Notes: a model not told the origin generated them from the letters alone. Positions 49,873 through 60,396 are shown, counted from the stretch's first letter. The stretch: DNA of 64,000 nt from Mesorhizobium sp. WSM4313 (GCF_002294725.1 NZ_NSFT01000018.1:26766-90765); one strand, 5' to 3'. A program made the numbers and translations.

Positions 49873-50694
49873 TCAGGCTCCGTAGCCGCGCATGGTATGG
49901 CGATTGGTCTTCACCGCGCCGGCCGGATCAGCGGCAGCGGTCTCGGACTCCTCTTCCAGAACCAGCCAGCCGTTGAAGTTGGGGGCGGCGCCGGCGATCT
50001 CGATCACCTTTGCCGTGTCGCAGACGCCCTTGCCAAGCATCGCCCAAGTGCCGTTCGCATCGACATCTTTCAGATGCACGTAGCGGATGCGGTCGCGATA
50101 GGTCGTGAGCGTGTCGGCCATGTCCTTGTGGCCGCGCAATATGTGCCCCGTGTCCGGCACCCAGCCGACCAGCGAAGCGTCGATCAGGGCGAAGATGCGG
50201 TCGTAATCGGCACGGTCGAACAGCAGCGTGTTGTAGTGCGAGCTCGGATGCACCGCGACCTGGACGCCGGCCTTGCGGCTGAGCTCGCCGGCCTTGTTGT
50301 AGACTTCCGCGGCGATGGAGAACTTGTCGTCGCGCGGCCCGTCCGAAACGACGGTCGCCGAGCCCATCGACACCAGCGCTCCCGGAAAGGCGGCCGCGAA
50401 GTCGATCCAGCGCTCGGCGGTGTCGAGATCCTCGCCGATTTTCTCTTTGAGCGTAAAGCCGCTCTTCGAGCCGAAGGCGAAGGAAACCAGCGCCAGGCCG
50501 GATGATTTCAGCGCCGCGGCGAATTCCGCTGGCTTGCTGGCGTAGCGGCCGATCATCGTGTCGGTAATCTCGATGCCGGCATAGCCGCCATCGGCGATCG
50601 CCTTGATGAGATCATCGGGGCCGCCGGTGAACCGGTCTCCCAGCATTTCCCAGGTGAAGGTCTGGCAGCCGACTTTGAGGTCTTTCACGTTCAT
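49873..50694 (-). CDS. Sugar-phosphate isomerase/epimerase family TIM barrel (2), IolE-like
   Basis: A 273-residue barrel: KDLKVGCQTFTWEMLGDRFT, IADGGYAGIEITDTMIGRYA, VQVAVHPSSHYNTLLFDRAD, SLVGWVPDTGHILRGHKDMA, IRYVHLKDVDANGTWAMLGK, FNGWLVLEEESETAAADPAG. The pattern G-x-Q-x-x-x-W at the start, the PDTGH and HLKDV segments, and the final EE resemble inosose dehydratase (IolE). A dehydratase or isomerase on a keto-sugar is plausible. ATG 50694. First enzyme gene after the CUT1 permeases. Confidence 0.86.
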   Translation of the reverse strand: MNVKDLKVGCQTFTWEMLGDRFTGGPDDLIKAIADGGYAGIEITDTMIGRYASKPAEFAAALKSSGLALVSFAFGSKSGFTLKEKIGEDLDTAERWIDFAAAFPGALVSMGSATVVSDGPRDDKFSIAAEVYNKAGELSRKAGVQVAVHPSSHYNTLLFDRADYDRIFALIDASLVGWVPDTGHILRGHKDMADTLTTYRDRIRYVHLKDVDANGTWAMLGKGVCDTAKVIEIAGAAPNFNGWLVLEEESETAAADPAGAVKTNRHTMRGYGA

Positions 50695-50726
50695 CCTTTC
50701 AATCCTTGGTTCTCGGCGGGACGTGC

Positions 50727-51569
50727 CTATTTGACCGAGCCCGCGGTCATGCCGGCGAGGAAGAACCTCTGGGCAATGAGGTAGATGAGCAGGAGCGGCA
50801 GCGAGCCGAGCACGCTCATCGCCATCATCTGGTTCCACTCGAAGGCATGCTGCCCCATCAAAAGCTGGATGCCGATCGGGACGGTGCGCATCGAGGCAGA
50901 CTTCGTCAGCGTCAGCGCGAAGAGGAACTCGTTCCAGCACAAAAGGAAGGTGTAGACCGACGTCGCCACGATGCCGGGCAGCGAGATCGGCACGATCACC
51001 CGCCAGAGAGCTGTCCAACTGGTGCCGCCGTCGACGGCGACAGCTTCGTCGAGATCGCGCGGCAAGGTGTTCAGATATCCGGTCATCAGCAGGATCGCGT
51101 AGGGCAGGGTGAAGACCAGATAGGTGAGGATCAGCGCGGTATAGGTGTCGAAGATGCGATACGAGACGACGAGCCCGAAGAATGGGATCAGAAGCGTGAT
51201 CGGCGGAATCGTCTGCGTGCTGATGATGAGTGTGTTCAGGCTGCCCTTGCCTCGGAAATTGAAGCGGCTGAACCCATAGGCCGCCAGCAAGGCGATCAGC
51301 ACCGTCAGCACGGTCACCGCGAAGGCCACGAAGTAGCTGTTGAAGAAGAAGCGCAGCTTGACCGGGTCGCCAAGGATCGCTGCATAGGCTTCCAGCGTGA
51401 AGGCTTTCGGCAGGATGGTTGGAGGCAGGGCGAAGATCTCGGTGTTCGATTTGAACGAGCTGCTCAGCATCCAGTAGATCGGGAAGGCCGCGAAAAACAG
51501 CCCCGCGACAAGCGCGATATGCAGCGCGACGGTGATCAGCCTGTCCTTCGTCGTGTGCCTTTTCCTCAT
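50727..51569 (-). CDS. CUT1 sugar ABC transporter, permease (MalG type)
   Basis: A 280-residue inner-membrane protein with six helices (LITVALHIALVAGLFFAAFP at the N-terminus). The EAA loop is LPRDLDEAVAVDGGTSWTAL with WRVIVPISLPG. Segment SSFKSNTEIFALPPTILPKA is typical of MalG-like subunits. It follows the MalF-type permease by 5 bases. Forms the channel with it; energised by the MsmK-type ATPase at 53956. Confidence 0.93.
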   Translation of the reverse strand: MRKRHTTKDRLITVALHIALVAGLFFAAFPIYWMLSSSFKSNTEIFALPPTILPKAFTLEAYAAILGDPVKLRFFFNSYFVAFAVTVLTVLIALLAAYGFSRFNFRGKGSLNTLIISTQTIPPITLLIPFFGLVVSYRIFDTYTALILTYLVFTLPYAILLMTGYLNTLPRDLDEAVAVDGGTSWTALWRVIVPISLPGIVATSVYTFLLCWNEFLFALTLTKSASMRTVPIGIQLLMGQHAFEWNQMMAMSVLGSLPLLLIYLIAQRFFLAGMTAGSVK

Positions 51570-51574
51570 GGTGA

Positions 51575-52471
51575 TTACCGGGCCTTCTGATAACGGATGT
51601 AGAACAGCGTCAGGCCAAGCGAGATCAGCAGGATGACCACGGCGCTCGCCGCCGCCTGGGACAGGTTGTAGCTCGAGAACGCCAGCTTGTAGGTGTAGGT
51701 GCTGAGCACCTCGGTCGAGTAGATCGGACCGCCGCCCGTCGTGATCCAGATCAACGGGAAGACCTGCATCGTCCAGATGAAATCGAGCAGCGAGATGCTG
51801 ATGATGATCGGCATCAGCTGGGGAATGGTGATGAAGATCAGCTTCTGGTAGGCCTTTGCCCCGTCGATATCGGCGGCCTCGTAGAAATCCTTGGGAATGC
51901 CCTGCAGGCCCGCGAGCAGGCTGACCATGAAGAGCGGGTAGCCCGCCCAGATATTGGCGAAGGTGACGGCATGCAGCGCGGTCTCGGGCGAGGAAAACCA
52001 CTCGATCTTGGAACCGATGATGCCCAACTGCATGAGAATGCTGTTCACGACACCGTTGGGCTCGAGCAGCAGGCGCCAGATCACCGCGATGATCACCGCG
52101 GTGAAGAGCCAGGGCAGTATGTAGAGCACGCGCAGGATGTTGCGCAGCGTCGGATTGATGCGGTCGCTGTTCAGCATGAGCGCGAAGATCATGCCGATGG
52201 TCATGTGGAAAATGACGCTAATGCACGTGAAGTAGAGCGTGTGCCATAGCGAGGCCCAGAACACGGGATCGGCAAAGATTGCCTGGTAGTGTTTCAGTCC
52301 GGCAAAGGACGAGTCACGGCGCAGCACCGCGCTGTTCTGGAACGAATAGGAAATCACCGTCACCATCGGCAGCAGCATCAAAAGGCCAATGATCACCAGC
52401 GAGGGCGACAGATAGAGATAGGGTGCGACCGTTCGTTTCAGTCTGTGACGGGAGCGCTTCTGCCGGGTCAT
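51575..52471 (-). CDS. CUT1 sugar ABC transporter, permease (MalF type)
   Basis: A 298-residue permease: LYLSPSLVIIGLLMLLPMVT, VISYSFQNSAVLRRDSSFAG, and EAA loop IPKDFYEAADIDGAKAYQKL with IFITIPQLMP. Six predicted helices. ATG 52471 is chosen; the frame extends upstream to 52615 without similarity. Lies between the binding-protein gene (125-base gap) and the MalG-type permease. Confidence 0.92.
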   Translation of the reverse strand: MTRQKRSRHRLKRTVAPYLYLSPSLVIIGLLMLLPMVTVISYSFQNSAVLRRDSSFAGLKHYQAIFADPVFWASLWHTLYFTCISVIFHMTIGMIFALMLNSDRINPTLRNILRVLYILPWLFTAVIIAVIWRLLLEPNGVVNSILMQLGIIGSKIEWFSSPETALHAVTFANIWAGYPLFMVSLLAGLQGIPKDFYEAADIDGAKAYQKLIFITIPQLMPIIISISLLDFIWTMQVFPLIWITTGGGPIYSTEVLSTYTYKLAFSSYNLSQAAASAVVILLISLGLTLFYIRYQKAR

Positions 52472-52596
52472 ATGCCAACCTTGGATACACCTTCGAGAGA
52501 AGGTGAGCTTCGCGAACACTCGCGTTGCCGGTGCGTTGCTGCCGAGAGGCCTGTCTGAAGCCAGGCCTCCCGGTTGAAGATCGTAAAACAGGCTAA

Positions 52597-53844
52597 TCAG
52601 AATTTCGCCGTCCATCCTTTTTGAGCGTTGGCCGCCGCTTGTTCCGGAGACTGCTCGCCGGCCAGCATCTTCTGGGCTTCCACATCGAACTGGGTCATCA
52701 GGTCTTCAGCCACCGGCAGACCCGTGAACTCGTTGGCGAGGTAACCGGTCTTGAAGATTTCGAAAGCCTTGCCGAAAGCCTTGTCCGAGGTCACGAAATC
52801 GGGCTTGGCGTTGACATTGCCCGGGAAGGCGTTGGCCAGCGACACCAGCTTGGCGTTGACCTTCTCGCTCATCAGATACTGGACGAGCTTCCAGGCCTCT
52901 TCCTGATGTTTCGAGCCGGCGGAGATGCCGATCCCCCATGAGGCGTAGGGAAGTCCGCGCTTGCCCGTATAGCCCTCAACGACCGGAACCGGGATGAGGT
53001 CGAAGTTCAGCTTGGGATTGCGCTTACGGATGAGGTTCACATGCGCGAGCGAGTCGATCATCATCCCGACCCGGTCGTTGACGAATTCCTCGACCTTTTC
53101 CTGTTCGGTCTTGGTGGCGATGCCGGGCGAGATGGTGCCTGCGTCGTTGAGCGACTTGACGAAGGTAAGCATGTCCACCACCGGCTTGCCCTCGAGGGCG
53201 GGCTTGCCGTCAGCCATCATCGACTGGCCCGATGCCCAGACCCACGACATCATGTCGTTCTGGACGCCGGACGGCGACTGCATCGACAGCGGCAGCACCC
53301 AGCCATACTGGTTCTTGTCAGCATGGGTCATCTTCTTGGCGGCTTCGAGGAACTCCGCGCGGGTCGACGGCAGCTTGGTGACGCCTGCCTGGGCGGCAAG
53401 GTCCAGATTGACGAACACCGGATAGACGAAGGAAGCGACCGGAAACATCACGGCCTTGCCGTCCACCTTGATGATGTCTGCGACTTGCGCCTTGTCGAAC
53501 TTGCTCGCATCCATCATCGGGTTCATGTCGGCAAGGGCGTTCTGCGCGTTCAGATTGTTCACCCAGGCGCCGTCGAGACCGACAACATCGCTCAACGTTC
53601 CGGTCGCCGCGCCGACCGAGATCTGATCCCGCGTTGCCGCGTAGGGGCCGCTGACCAACGTCACCTTGATGCCGGGATTCGCGGCTTCGAAATCATCCAT
53701 GATCTTGCGCAAGGAACCGGCGGGCAGCTCGGGCTCCCACCATTGCGTGAATTCCAGCGTGGTGTCCGCCATGGCGCTGGTCGCGCCAAGCAGCCATGCG
53801 ACTGCGGCCACCTTCAGCATTATGGGCTTTATCCGAAACGTCAT
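52597..53844 (-). CDS. CUT1 sugar ABC transporter, substrate-binding protein
   Basis: A 415-residue extracytoplasmic binding protein of the cluster-1 type. Signal peptide (KVAAVAWLLGATSAMA, about 9-26), then DTTLEFTQWWEPELPAGSLR, DFEAANPGIKVTLVSGPYAA, DVVGLDGAWVNNLNAQNALA, and late GLPYASWGIGISAGSKHQEE. Such proteins bind di- or oligosaccharides or glycosides. ATG 53844 has AAGGAGGAG before it; the longer frame (to 53898) is not supported. The cognate permeases follow. Confidence 0.92.
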   Translation of the reverse strand: MTFRIKPIMLKVAAVAWLLGATSAMADTTLEFTQWWEPELPAGSLRKIMDDFEAANPGIKVTLVSGPYAATRDQISVGAATGTLSDVVGLDGAWVNNLNAQNALADMNPMMDASKFDKAQVADIIKVDGKAVMFPVASFVYPVFVNLDLAAQAGVTKLPSTRAEFLEAAKKMTHADKNQYGWVLPLSMQSPSGVQNDMMSWVWASGQSMMADGKPALEGKPVVDMLTFVKSLNDAGTISPGIATKTEQEKVEEFVNDRVGMMIDSLAHVNLIRKRNPKLNFDLIPVPVVEGYTGKRGLPYASWGIGISAGSKHQEEAWKLVQYLMSEKVNAKLVSLANAFPGNVNAKPDFVTSDKAFGKAFEIFKTGYLANEFTGLPVAEDLMTQFDVEAQKMLAGEQSPEQAAANAQKGWTAKF

Positions 53845-53955
53845 CTTCTCCTCCTTCTTTGAGATCGGCCGCACAATGCGGAAGATCGTCTGGTTCATTC
53901 AGCAGTCTTCATTCGCAGGCGCCTCGCTCCCGCCTGCTGGCCTTGCCGCAAATCT

Positions 53956-55101
<1,146 letters not shown>

Positions 55102-55188
55102 CTTCCTCCCTCCACAAGTCTAAGCCACTGATTTTTTGGCTCCTCGGCTTTTGGTCACCTGCGAAATATTTCTCGGATAGTTTTCAGC

Positions 55189-56139
55189 CTATGTTGCGGT
55201 ATCGGGCTGCGCATATTTGAGTTCGGCTGCCGATGGAGCGTTCGCCGATGCCAGGAGTTTCGTGACCTGGTCTTCGGTCGGGAGCGCCTCGCGCCCGCCG
55301 TGCCCGGTGATCGAGAGAGCCGCGGCCGCGGCCGCGAACGCGACCCGGCCGGCGGTGTCGGCGCCGCGCGTCAATGCGTGGGCATAGGCGCCATGGAAGC
55401 AGTCGCCGGCGCCGGTCGAGTCGACGACGGCAACCCGGTGCGGGGGGAGGTGCCAGAGCCTCGCCTCGTCGCGCCCGCGATAGTAGACGCCCCTGCCGCC
55501 ATCGGTCAGAACCACGGCCGACCGCGACGGCAACCACAATGCTTCGAGCATCTCGGCGGGCGATCGGCGGCCGGTTGCGGTCCCTGCAAAGCCGAGCGGA
55601 AGAATGAGATGGTCGCAGAGCTCGATCAGCCTTTCCGTGGCTGGGCCGGCGCTCCATTCGATATCGCCGAGGACCGCAAGGCCGAGATCGCGAGCCCGTG
55701 CCACGACATCGAGCGAGCGGATCGCGTAGCTGTCGACGATCAGGACGCTCGCGCGGCCGAGGATCTCGTCCGGAAAGTCCGGTGCGGTGCCCAACATCGC
55801 GTCGTCATCATAGGCGATGAAGCGGTCTCCGTCCGAGCCGACGGTGATGCGCGAGCGTACCGGGCGCGCATCGGGATGGCGTGGCGCGAACGCGGTTTCG
55901 ACGCCGCTGGCGACGAGGTCGCACAACACGGCGTCGTCACCGGCGTTGCCCAGCCACCCGATGAAGCCGGCGTTTCCGCCGAGCCGCGCGACGGCGGCCA
56001 GGGCCGTCGCGACATTTCCGCCGAAAGCGCGCGTGCTTTGCAGAACCTTCCCCTTGCCCGCCGACAACGGCTGATCGACATAGACGATGTCGTCGATCGC
56101 AATGGCGCCGAAGCCGAGGATCGAGGGAACGGGAGGCAT
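55189..56139 (-). CDS. PfkB-family carbohydrate kinase (1)
   Basis: A 316-residue ribokinase-like enzyme: ILGFGAIAIDDIVYVDQPLS, STRAFGGNVATALAAVARLG (substrate-binding GG-N), and VAVVDSTGAGDCFHGAYAHA (anion hole and catalytic Asp). It should phosphorylate a sugar at a primary hydroxyl. It follows the class I aldolase by 3 bases: kinase plus aldolase is the arrangement for cleaving a ketose 1-phosphate into DHAP and an aldehyde. Confidence 0.9.
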   Translation of the reverse strand: MPPVPSILGFGAIAIDDIVYVDQPLSAGKGKVLQSTRAFGGNVATALAAVARLGGNAGFIGWLGNAGDDAVLCDLVASGVETAFAPRHPDARPVRSRITVGSDGDRFIAYDDDAMLGTAPDFPDEILGRASVLIVDSYAIRSLDVVARARDLGLAVLGDIEWSAGPATERLIELCDHLILPLGFAGTATGRRSPAEMLEALWLPSRSAVVLTDGGRGVYYRGRDEARLWHLPPHRVAVVDSTGAGDCFHGAYAHALTRGADTAGRVAFAAAAAALSITGHGGREALPTEDQVTKLLASANAPSAAELKYAQPDTAT

Positions 56140-56142
56140 CGT

Positions 56143-56943
56143 TCAGGCACCCGCCTTCGCAAGCGCTTCTTGCGCCGAAAGCCCGTCATGGATGACGCCC
56201 CGAAAGGCAAGCGCCGCCTTCTGAGGATCGCCGTGCCCCCAGAGATTGCGGCCCACCACGGCGCCGCGCGCGCCGGCGCGGATGGCGTCCGCCGTCTGCT
56301 GCAGCGCGCCGAGCAGCGTATCGGTCTTCGGCCCGCCCGCGATGACGACCGGCACCGGGCAGGTCCGGACGGTCTCCCGGAAGGACTCGAAATCGCCCGT
56401 GTAGCCGATCTTGATGACGTCGACGCCGGACTCGTAGCCGATGCGCGCCGCATAGGCGATCTCGTCGGGGGTGAAGACGATCTTTGCTCCGTCGGTGAAA
56501 TCGCGCGGATAGATGTGCGCAACCACCGGCATGCCGTGGCGGGCCGCCGCATTCACGGAATCGGTCAGCCAGCGAATATATTTGCCTTCGGTCGCGCCGC
56601 GCACCGGAATGGCCACCGCCAACGCGTCGGCGCCGGCGCGCACCGCGTCCTCGGGCGTTGCGATCAATTCGCTGATGCGGTCGTCCGGCGTGAAGCAGCC
56701 GGCCTGGATCACCAGGGCAGCCTTGCCCGCATATTGCGGCCACAGATGGCGCGCGGCCCCGGGCTGGATGCTGACATAGTCCGGCTTGCCCGCCATGACG
56801 CGGGCCAACGCGCCGGGCAGATCGGCAAGGCCGCCTTTGCGCACGTCGCCATAGCCGACGAAGTGGTCGACCGCGCCGCCAAATAGGTTCCCCGATGGAT
56901 GCGAAAAGAGGCGCGCAAGGCGCACTTTGGTCCCTAGACTCAT
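56143..56943 (-). CDS. Class I (Schiff-base) aldolase of the FbaB/LsrF/DeoC type
   Basis: A 266-residue TIM barrel: LFSHPSGNLFGGAVDHFVGY, VMAGKPDYVSIQPGAARHLW, AVAIPVRGATEGKYIRWLTD, and YESGVDVIKIGYTGDFESFR, where the lysine of IKIGYTG is the expected Schiff-base residue; then VPVVIAGGPKTDTLLGALQQ. The sequence is nearest to LsrF/FbaB-like aldolases, whose substrates are phosphorylated ketoses. First gene of the long minus-strand operon; site B lies 73-103 bases upstream. Confidence 0.86.
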   Translation of the reverse strand: MSLGTKVRLARLFSHPSGNLFGGAVDHFVGYGDVRKGGLADLPGALARVMAGKPDYVSIQPGAARHLWPQYAGKAALVIQAGCFTPDDRISELIATPEDAVRAGADALAVAIPVRGATEGKYIRWLTDSVNAAARHGMPVVAHIYPRDFTDGAKIVFTPDEIAYAARIGYESGVDVIKIGYTGDFESFRETVRTCPVPVVIAGGPKTDTLLGALQQTADAIRAGARGAVVGRNLWGHGDPQKAALAFRGVIHDGLSAQEALAKAGA

Positions 56944-57016
56944 AATTCCCTAATCTCTTGATTTACAAGGCCGGCGGCCCGTGATGCTGGGCCAGCGTTT
57001 TCATATGCTCTATAAA

Positions 57017-57046
57017 AATTTTACGCGCGTCAAGATTTAAAATGAG
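57017..57046. promoter_or_regulatory. Operator-like site B (LacI type) between the divergent operons
   Basis: Palindromic core TTTTACGC/GCGTCAAG (57019-57034) followed by ATTTAAAATG; 25 of 30 bases match site A. It lies 74 bases from the aldolase start on one side and 80 bases from the Gfo/Idh gene on the other, so it can control both directions. Confidence 0.7.
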
Positions 57047-57126
57047 CTATAGCGAGTCACGAAAATTGTCAGTTGCTGTCGCGATGGCTTGTCTCGGGCG
57101 TAGCCGATTGGGAGGTCGAAAGGGAA

Positions 57127-58275
57127 ATGCAAGCAAATTCAGGAGCGAAGCTCGGTATCGGCGTCATCGGATGCGGTAACATATCGATGACCTATCTGCG
57201 CAACGCGGCACTTTTTGCCGGTGTGGAACTGCGCGCTTGCGCCGATATTTCCGCCGAGATGGCTGTCTTGCGCGGGAAGGAATATGGTATCCGCGCGCTC
57301 GGCGTCGATGCGTTGCTCGCCGACCCGGAGGTCGATCTCGTCCTCAACCTCACCATTCCCGCGGCGCATTTCGACATCTCGTTTTCGGCGCTCTCGGCGG
57401 GAAAGCATGTCTTCACCGAAAAGCCGCTCGCCACCTCGGCCAGCGACGGTCGCAAGCTGGTGGCGGAGGCGGCGAAACGGGGATTGCTGCTGGGCTCGGC
57501 TCCCGACACTTTCCTCGGCGCCGCCGGACGCCGCGCGCGCCGCCTGATGGATGAGGGCGCGATCGGCCGCGCCGTGACCGGTACCGCCTTCATGATGGGG
57601 CGCGGCATGGAGCACTGGCATCCGAACCCGCAATTCTATTACAAGCCAGGCGGCGGCCCGGTCTTCGACATGGGGCCATACTATCTGACGATGCTCGTCA
57701 ACCTGCTCGGCCCCGTCGCCCGTGTCATGGCGATGGCCACGCGCGGCCAGGAGGAGCGGCTGATCACCGCCGACGGCCCTTACAAGAACACCAGCTTCAG
57801 GGTCGGCACGCCGACCAACATCCTGTCGCTGCTCGAATTCCGCTCCGGCGCCACCGTCACTTTCGGTGCCTCGTGGGACGTCTTCAAGCACTCCAACCAC
57901 CCCATCGAGCTGCACGGTACCGAAGGGTCGCTCAGGCTGCCCGATCCCGACACCTTCGGCGGCACCGTCTCGCTTTCCGCGCGCGGCGCCGACTGGAAGG
58001 ATTTCGCCAGCGAAAGCGAGCTCTACGGCGCGCGCAACTGGCCCTATGCGGCGCCGAATCGCGCCAATTACCGCATGCTCGGCGTCGCTGATCTGGCGCG
58101 TTCATTGTCGCAGAAGAGAAAGCCGCGCGCGTCCGGCGATCTGGCGCTGCATGTGCTGGAGATCATGGAGGCCATCCTCGCCTCGGGCGAAAGCCGCAAC
58201 TCGGTCGCCATCGCCGGCACTGTCGACCAGCCGCCGCTGCTTGGCGAGGACGAGGCTGCGAGCCTGCTGGCCTGA
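57127..58275 (+). CDS. Gfo/Idh/MocA-family sugar oxidoreductase (3)
   Basis: A 382-residue dehydrogenase: KLGIGVIGCGNISMTYLRNA, LALTIP-type strand (VLNLTIPAAHFDISFSALSA), GKHVFTEKPLATSASDGRKL (EKP), and GGGPVFDMGPYYLTMLVNLL, in which the usual catalytic His is replaced by Tyr/Pro (DMGPYY), as in several subfamilies that handle glycosides or myo-inositol-like rings. ATG 57127 lies 12 bases after GGGAGG. Divergent from the aldolase operon across site B; 6 bases before the esterase-like gene. Confidence 0.88.
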   Translation: MQANSGAKLGIGVIGCGNISMTYLRNAALFAGVELRACADISAEMAVLRGKEYGIRALGVDALLADPEVDLVLNLTIPAAHFDISFSALSAGKHVFTEKPLATSASDGRKLVAEAAKRGLLLGSAPDTFLGAAGRRARRLMDEGAIGRAVTGTAFMMGRGMEHWHPNPQFYYKPGGGPVFDMGPYYLTMLVNLLGPVARVMAMATRGQEERLITADGPYKNTSFRVGTPTNILSLLEFRSGATVTFGASWDVFKHSNHPIELHGTEGSLRLPDPDTFGGTVSLSARGADWKDFASESELYGARNWPYAAPNRANYRMLGVADLARSLSQKRKPRASGDLALHVLEIMEAILASGESRNSVAIAGTVDQPPLLGEDEAASLLA

Positions 58276-58281
58276 GCGCCC

Positions 58282-59238
58282 GTGTTGTCCCCGCTCGATC
58301 CGCAGGCGCGGAAGGTTCTCGAACTCGGCCGCCAGGCGCATGAGCCGCCTTTCGAGACAGGCACGCCCGAGCAGGCGCGACGCGCCTACGACAACGGTTT
58401 CCCCGGGCTGCAAGGCGAGCGCGAGCCCGTCGCTTCGGTGTGCGAACAAGCCATTGTCGGGCCGGGTGGCCCTCTCAACCTTCGAGTTTATCGAGGGCGG
58501 GGCGCGCCGACGGCCAATGCGCCGGCGCTGCTCTATCTGCACGGTGGCGGCTGGGTGATCGGCAATCTCGATTCGCATGACGAGATCTGCCGCTGGTACG
58601 CCAACATCGCCGCCTGCGTCGTCGTCTCGCCCGACTACCGGCTGGCGCCGGAGCACAAGTTTCCGGCGGCGGTCGAGGATTGCCGTGCCGTTCTCGCCTT
58701 CATGCGGGACATGCCCGGCGGGCTTGGCATCGATGCCAGCCGCATAGCCGTTGCCGGCGACAGCGCCGGCGGCAACCTCGCCGCGGTGCTGGCGCTGCTC
58801 GCCAGCGATGACAAATGCCCTTTGACCGCGCAGCTTCTGTTCTACCCCAACACCGACGCCGACCAAACGGCGGACAGCTATCGCCGCTTCGCCGAAGGTT
58901 TCGGCCTGACGGCCGCGACCATGGCCTGGTTCCGCGACCAATATGTCCGTGACGCCGCCGACATCGACGACTGGCGCGTCTCGCCGCTCAAGGCCAAGAA
59001 CCTTGCCAGGGCCGCTCCCGCCTTTGTCGCCATCGCGGGCCACGACATTCTCGCCGACGAGGGCGAAGCCTATGCAAGGCGGCTCGAAATGGACGGCGTC
59101 CCGATCGTGGCCAAACGTTGGCCAGGGCAGATCCACGGCTTCGTCTCGATGGGCCGTCACGGTCCGGCGTCGCGTCAGGCGGTCGAGGCTGCTGTTGCGG
59201 CCTGGCGCGAATTCGATCCGGCGTTTGACAGGGTTTAG
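58282..59238 (+). CDS. Alpha/beta hydrolase of the hormone-sensitive lipase family
   Basis: A 318-residue carboxylesterase: oxyanion motif LLYLHGGGWVIGNLDSHDEI, VVSPDYRLAPEHKFPAAVED, nucleophile AVAGDSAGGNLAAVLALLAS, catalytic Asp near HDILADEGEAYARRLE and His in GQIHGFVSMGRHG. GTG start at 58282, 6 bases after the dehydrogenase. It may remove acyl groups from a sugar ester or glycoside, or open a lactone. Its stop overlaps that of lacI (59235-59238). Confidence 0.88.
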   Translation: MLSPLDPQARKVLELGRQAHEPPFETGTPEQARRAYDNGFPGLQGEREPVASVCEQAIVGPGGPLNLRVYRGRGAPTANAPALLYLHGGGWVIGNLDSHDEICRWYANIAACVVVSPDYRLAPEHKFPAAVEDCRAVLAFMRDMPGGLGIDASRIAVAGDSAGGNLAAVLALLASDDKCPLTAQLLFYPNTDADQTADSYRRFAEGFGLTAATMAWFRDQYVRDAADIDDWRVSPLKAKNLARAAPAFVAIAGHDILADEGEAYARRLEMDGVPIVAKRWPGQIHGFVSMGRHGPASRQAVEAAVAAWREFDPAFDRV

Positions 59239-60257
59239 GCCGACTGACGCATCACCAGCGTTGCGTCGAGGCTGACCTTCGGCGTCACGGCGGCCGCATC
59301 CTCGTCGAGCATTGCAAGCAGCGTCTCGACACTGCGGCCGGCCATGGCGGCGAAATCCTGCGCCATGGTGGTGAGCGCCGGGCAGGTGTAGCGGCTCAGC
59401 GGATGGTCATCATGCGCTGCGACCCGCAGGTCGCAGTCGGTCTTGCGTCCCACCTTCAGGCCCTTCGAAAAGGCCGCCGCCATCACGCCGAAGGCGAGGC
59501 GATCGTTGGCGCATAGAATGGTTTTGCCCGGCAGGCCGCCATTGCCGATCAGCTTCTCCGTCTGCTCGTAGCCGATGCGCTCGAAGTCCCAAGTATAGTC
59601 GCTGGTGTCGCCGAAGACGGTCGGCTCGAACCCCAGTCGCTGCATCGAGGCGACATAGCTGCTCAATCGTTCCGCCGAATTGTGATTGACGTGTGGGATG
59701 TCGAAATAGACCGGGGCGTCGCCGGAACGGCAAAGGTAATCCACGATCGTCGCGACGCTCTTTTCGTTGTTGTTGCCCACGAATGGCGTGTCACCTTCCA
59801 GGAAAGTGTCGAAATAGACAATCGGGATGGTCTGCGTGAGCTTTTCCAGGGTTCTCTGATCGGATCGTTTGCCCAGCGGCGCGATCAGCGCGCCGGATAC
59901 CTTCAGGGACAGGATGGTTCGGGTGGCTTCGATCTCGAGTTCGGTCGAGCCATGCGAGGAAATGACGACCGGCCAGTAGCCTTCGTCGCGCAGCCTGAGC
60001 TCGATGCGGCTGACCATCTCCGAATAGAACGGGTCGGTCACCGTCGGCACGACAATGCCGATGCTGCGGGTGCGCTTGCGGTTGAGGTTGCGCGCGAAGA
60101 GGTTCGGCTGATAGTCGGACGAGCGCAGCGCATCCTCGATACGCTTACGCGTTGCCGGCTTGACGCTGGTCGGATCGTCGAAGAATTTCGACAATGTCGG
60201 TCTGGAGACGCCGCAGGAGCGGGCGAAATCCTCCATAGTCTTGTGCGTCATCGACAT
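59235..60257 (-). CDS. LacI-family transcriptional repressor
   Basis: A 340-residue repressor: N-terminal HTH and hinge helix (TMEDFARSCGVSRPTLSKFF, KRIEDALRSSDYQPNLFARN), then a periplasmic-binding-like effector domain (SIGIVVPTVTDPFYSEMVSR; GALIAPLGKRSDQRTLEKLT; ILCANDRLAFGVMAAAFSKG). The insert NNNEKSVATIVDYLCRSGDA is typical. It is the only dedicated regulator in the sugar cluster, so it most likely binds the palindromes A, B and C. Divergent from the tagatose-kinase-like gene across site C. Confidence 0.92.
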   Translation of the reverse strand: MSMTHKTMEDFARSCGVSRPTLSKFFDDPTSVKPATRKRIEDALRSSDYQPNLFARNLNRKRTRSIGIVVPTVTDPFYSEMVSRIELRLRDEGYWPVVISSHGSTELEIEATRTILSLKVSGALIAPLGKRSDQRTLEKLTQTIPIVYFDTFLEGDTPFVGNNNEKSVATIVDYLCRSGDAPVYFDIPHVNHNSAERLSSYVASMQRLGFEPTVFGDTSDYTWDFERIGYEQTEKLIGNGGLPGKTILCANDRLAFGVMAAAFSKGLKVGRKTDCDLRVAAHDDHPLSRYTCPALTTMAQDFAAMAGRSVETLLAMLDEDAAAVTPKVSLDATLVMRQSA

Positions 60258-60396
60258 TCAAAGCCCTTGCGGCGTGGAACTTCCAATCGCCGGTCCCTCT
60301 GTTGCCCCGGCGCCATCACTACGGTGCGCCGGCGCGCGAACGCAAGTTGAAATTTTACAGGAAGATTTACAAGTTTCAACGCGTCGAAAAAAATTA

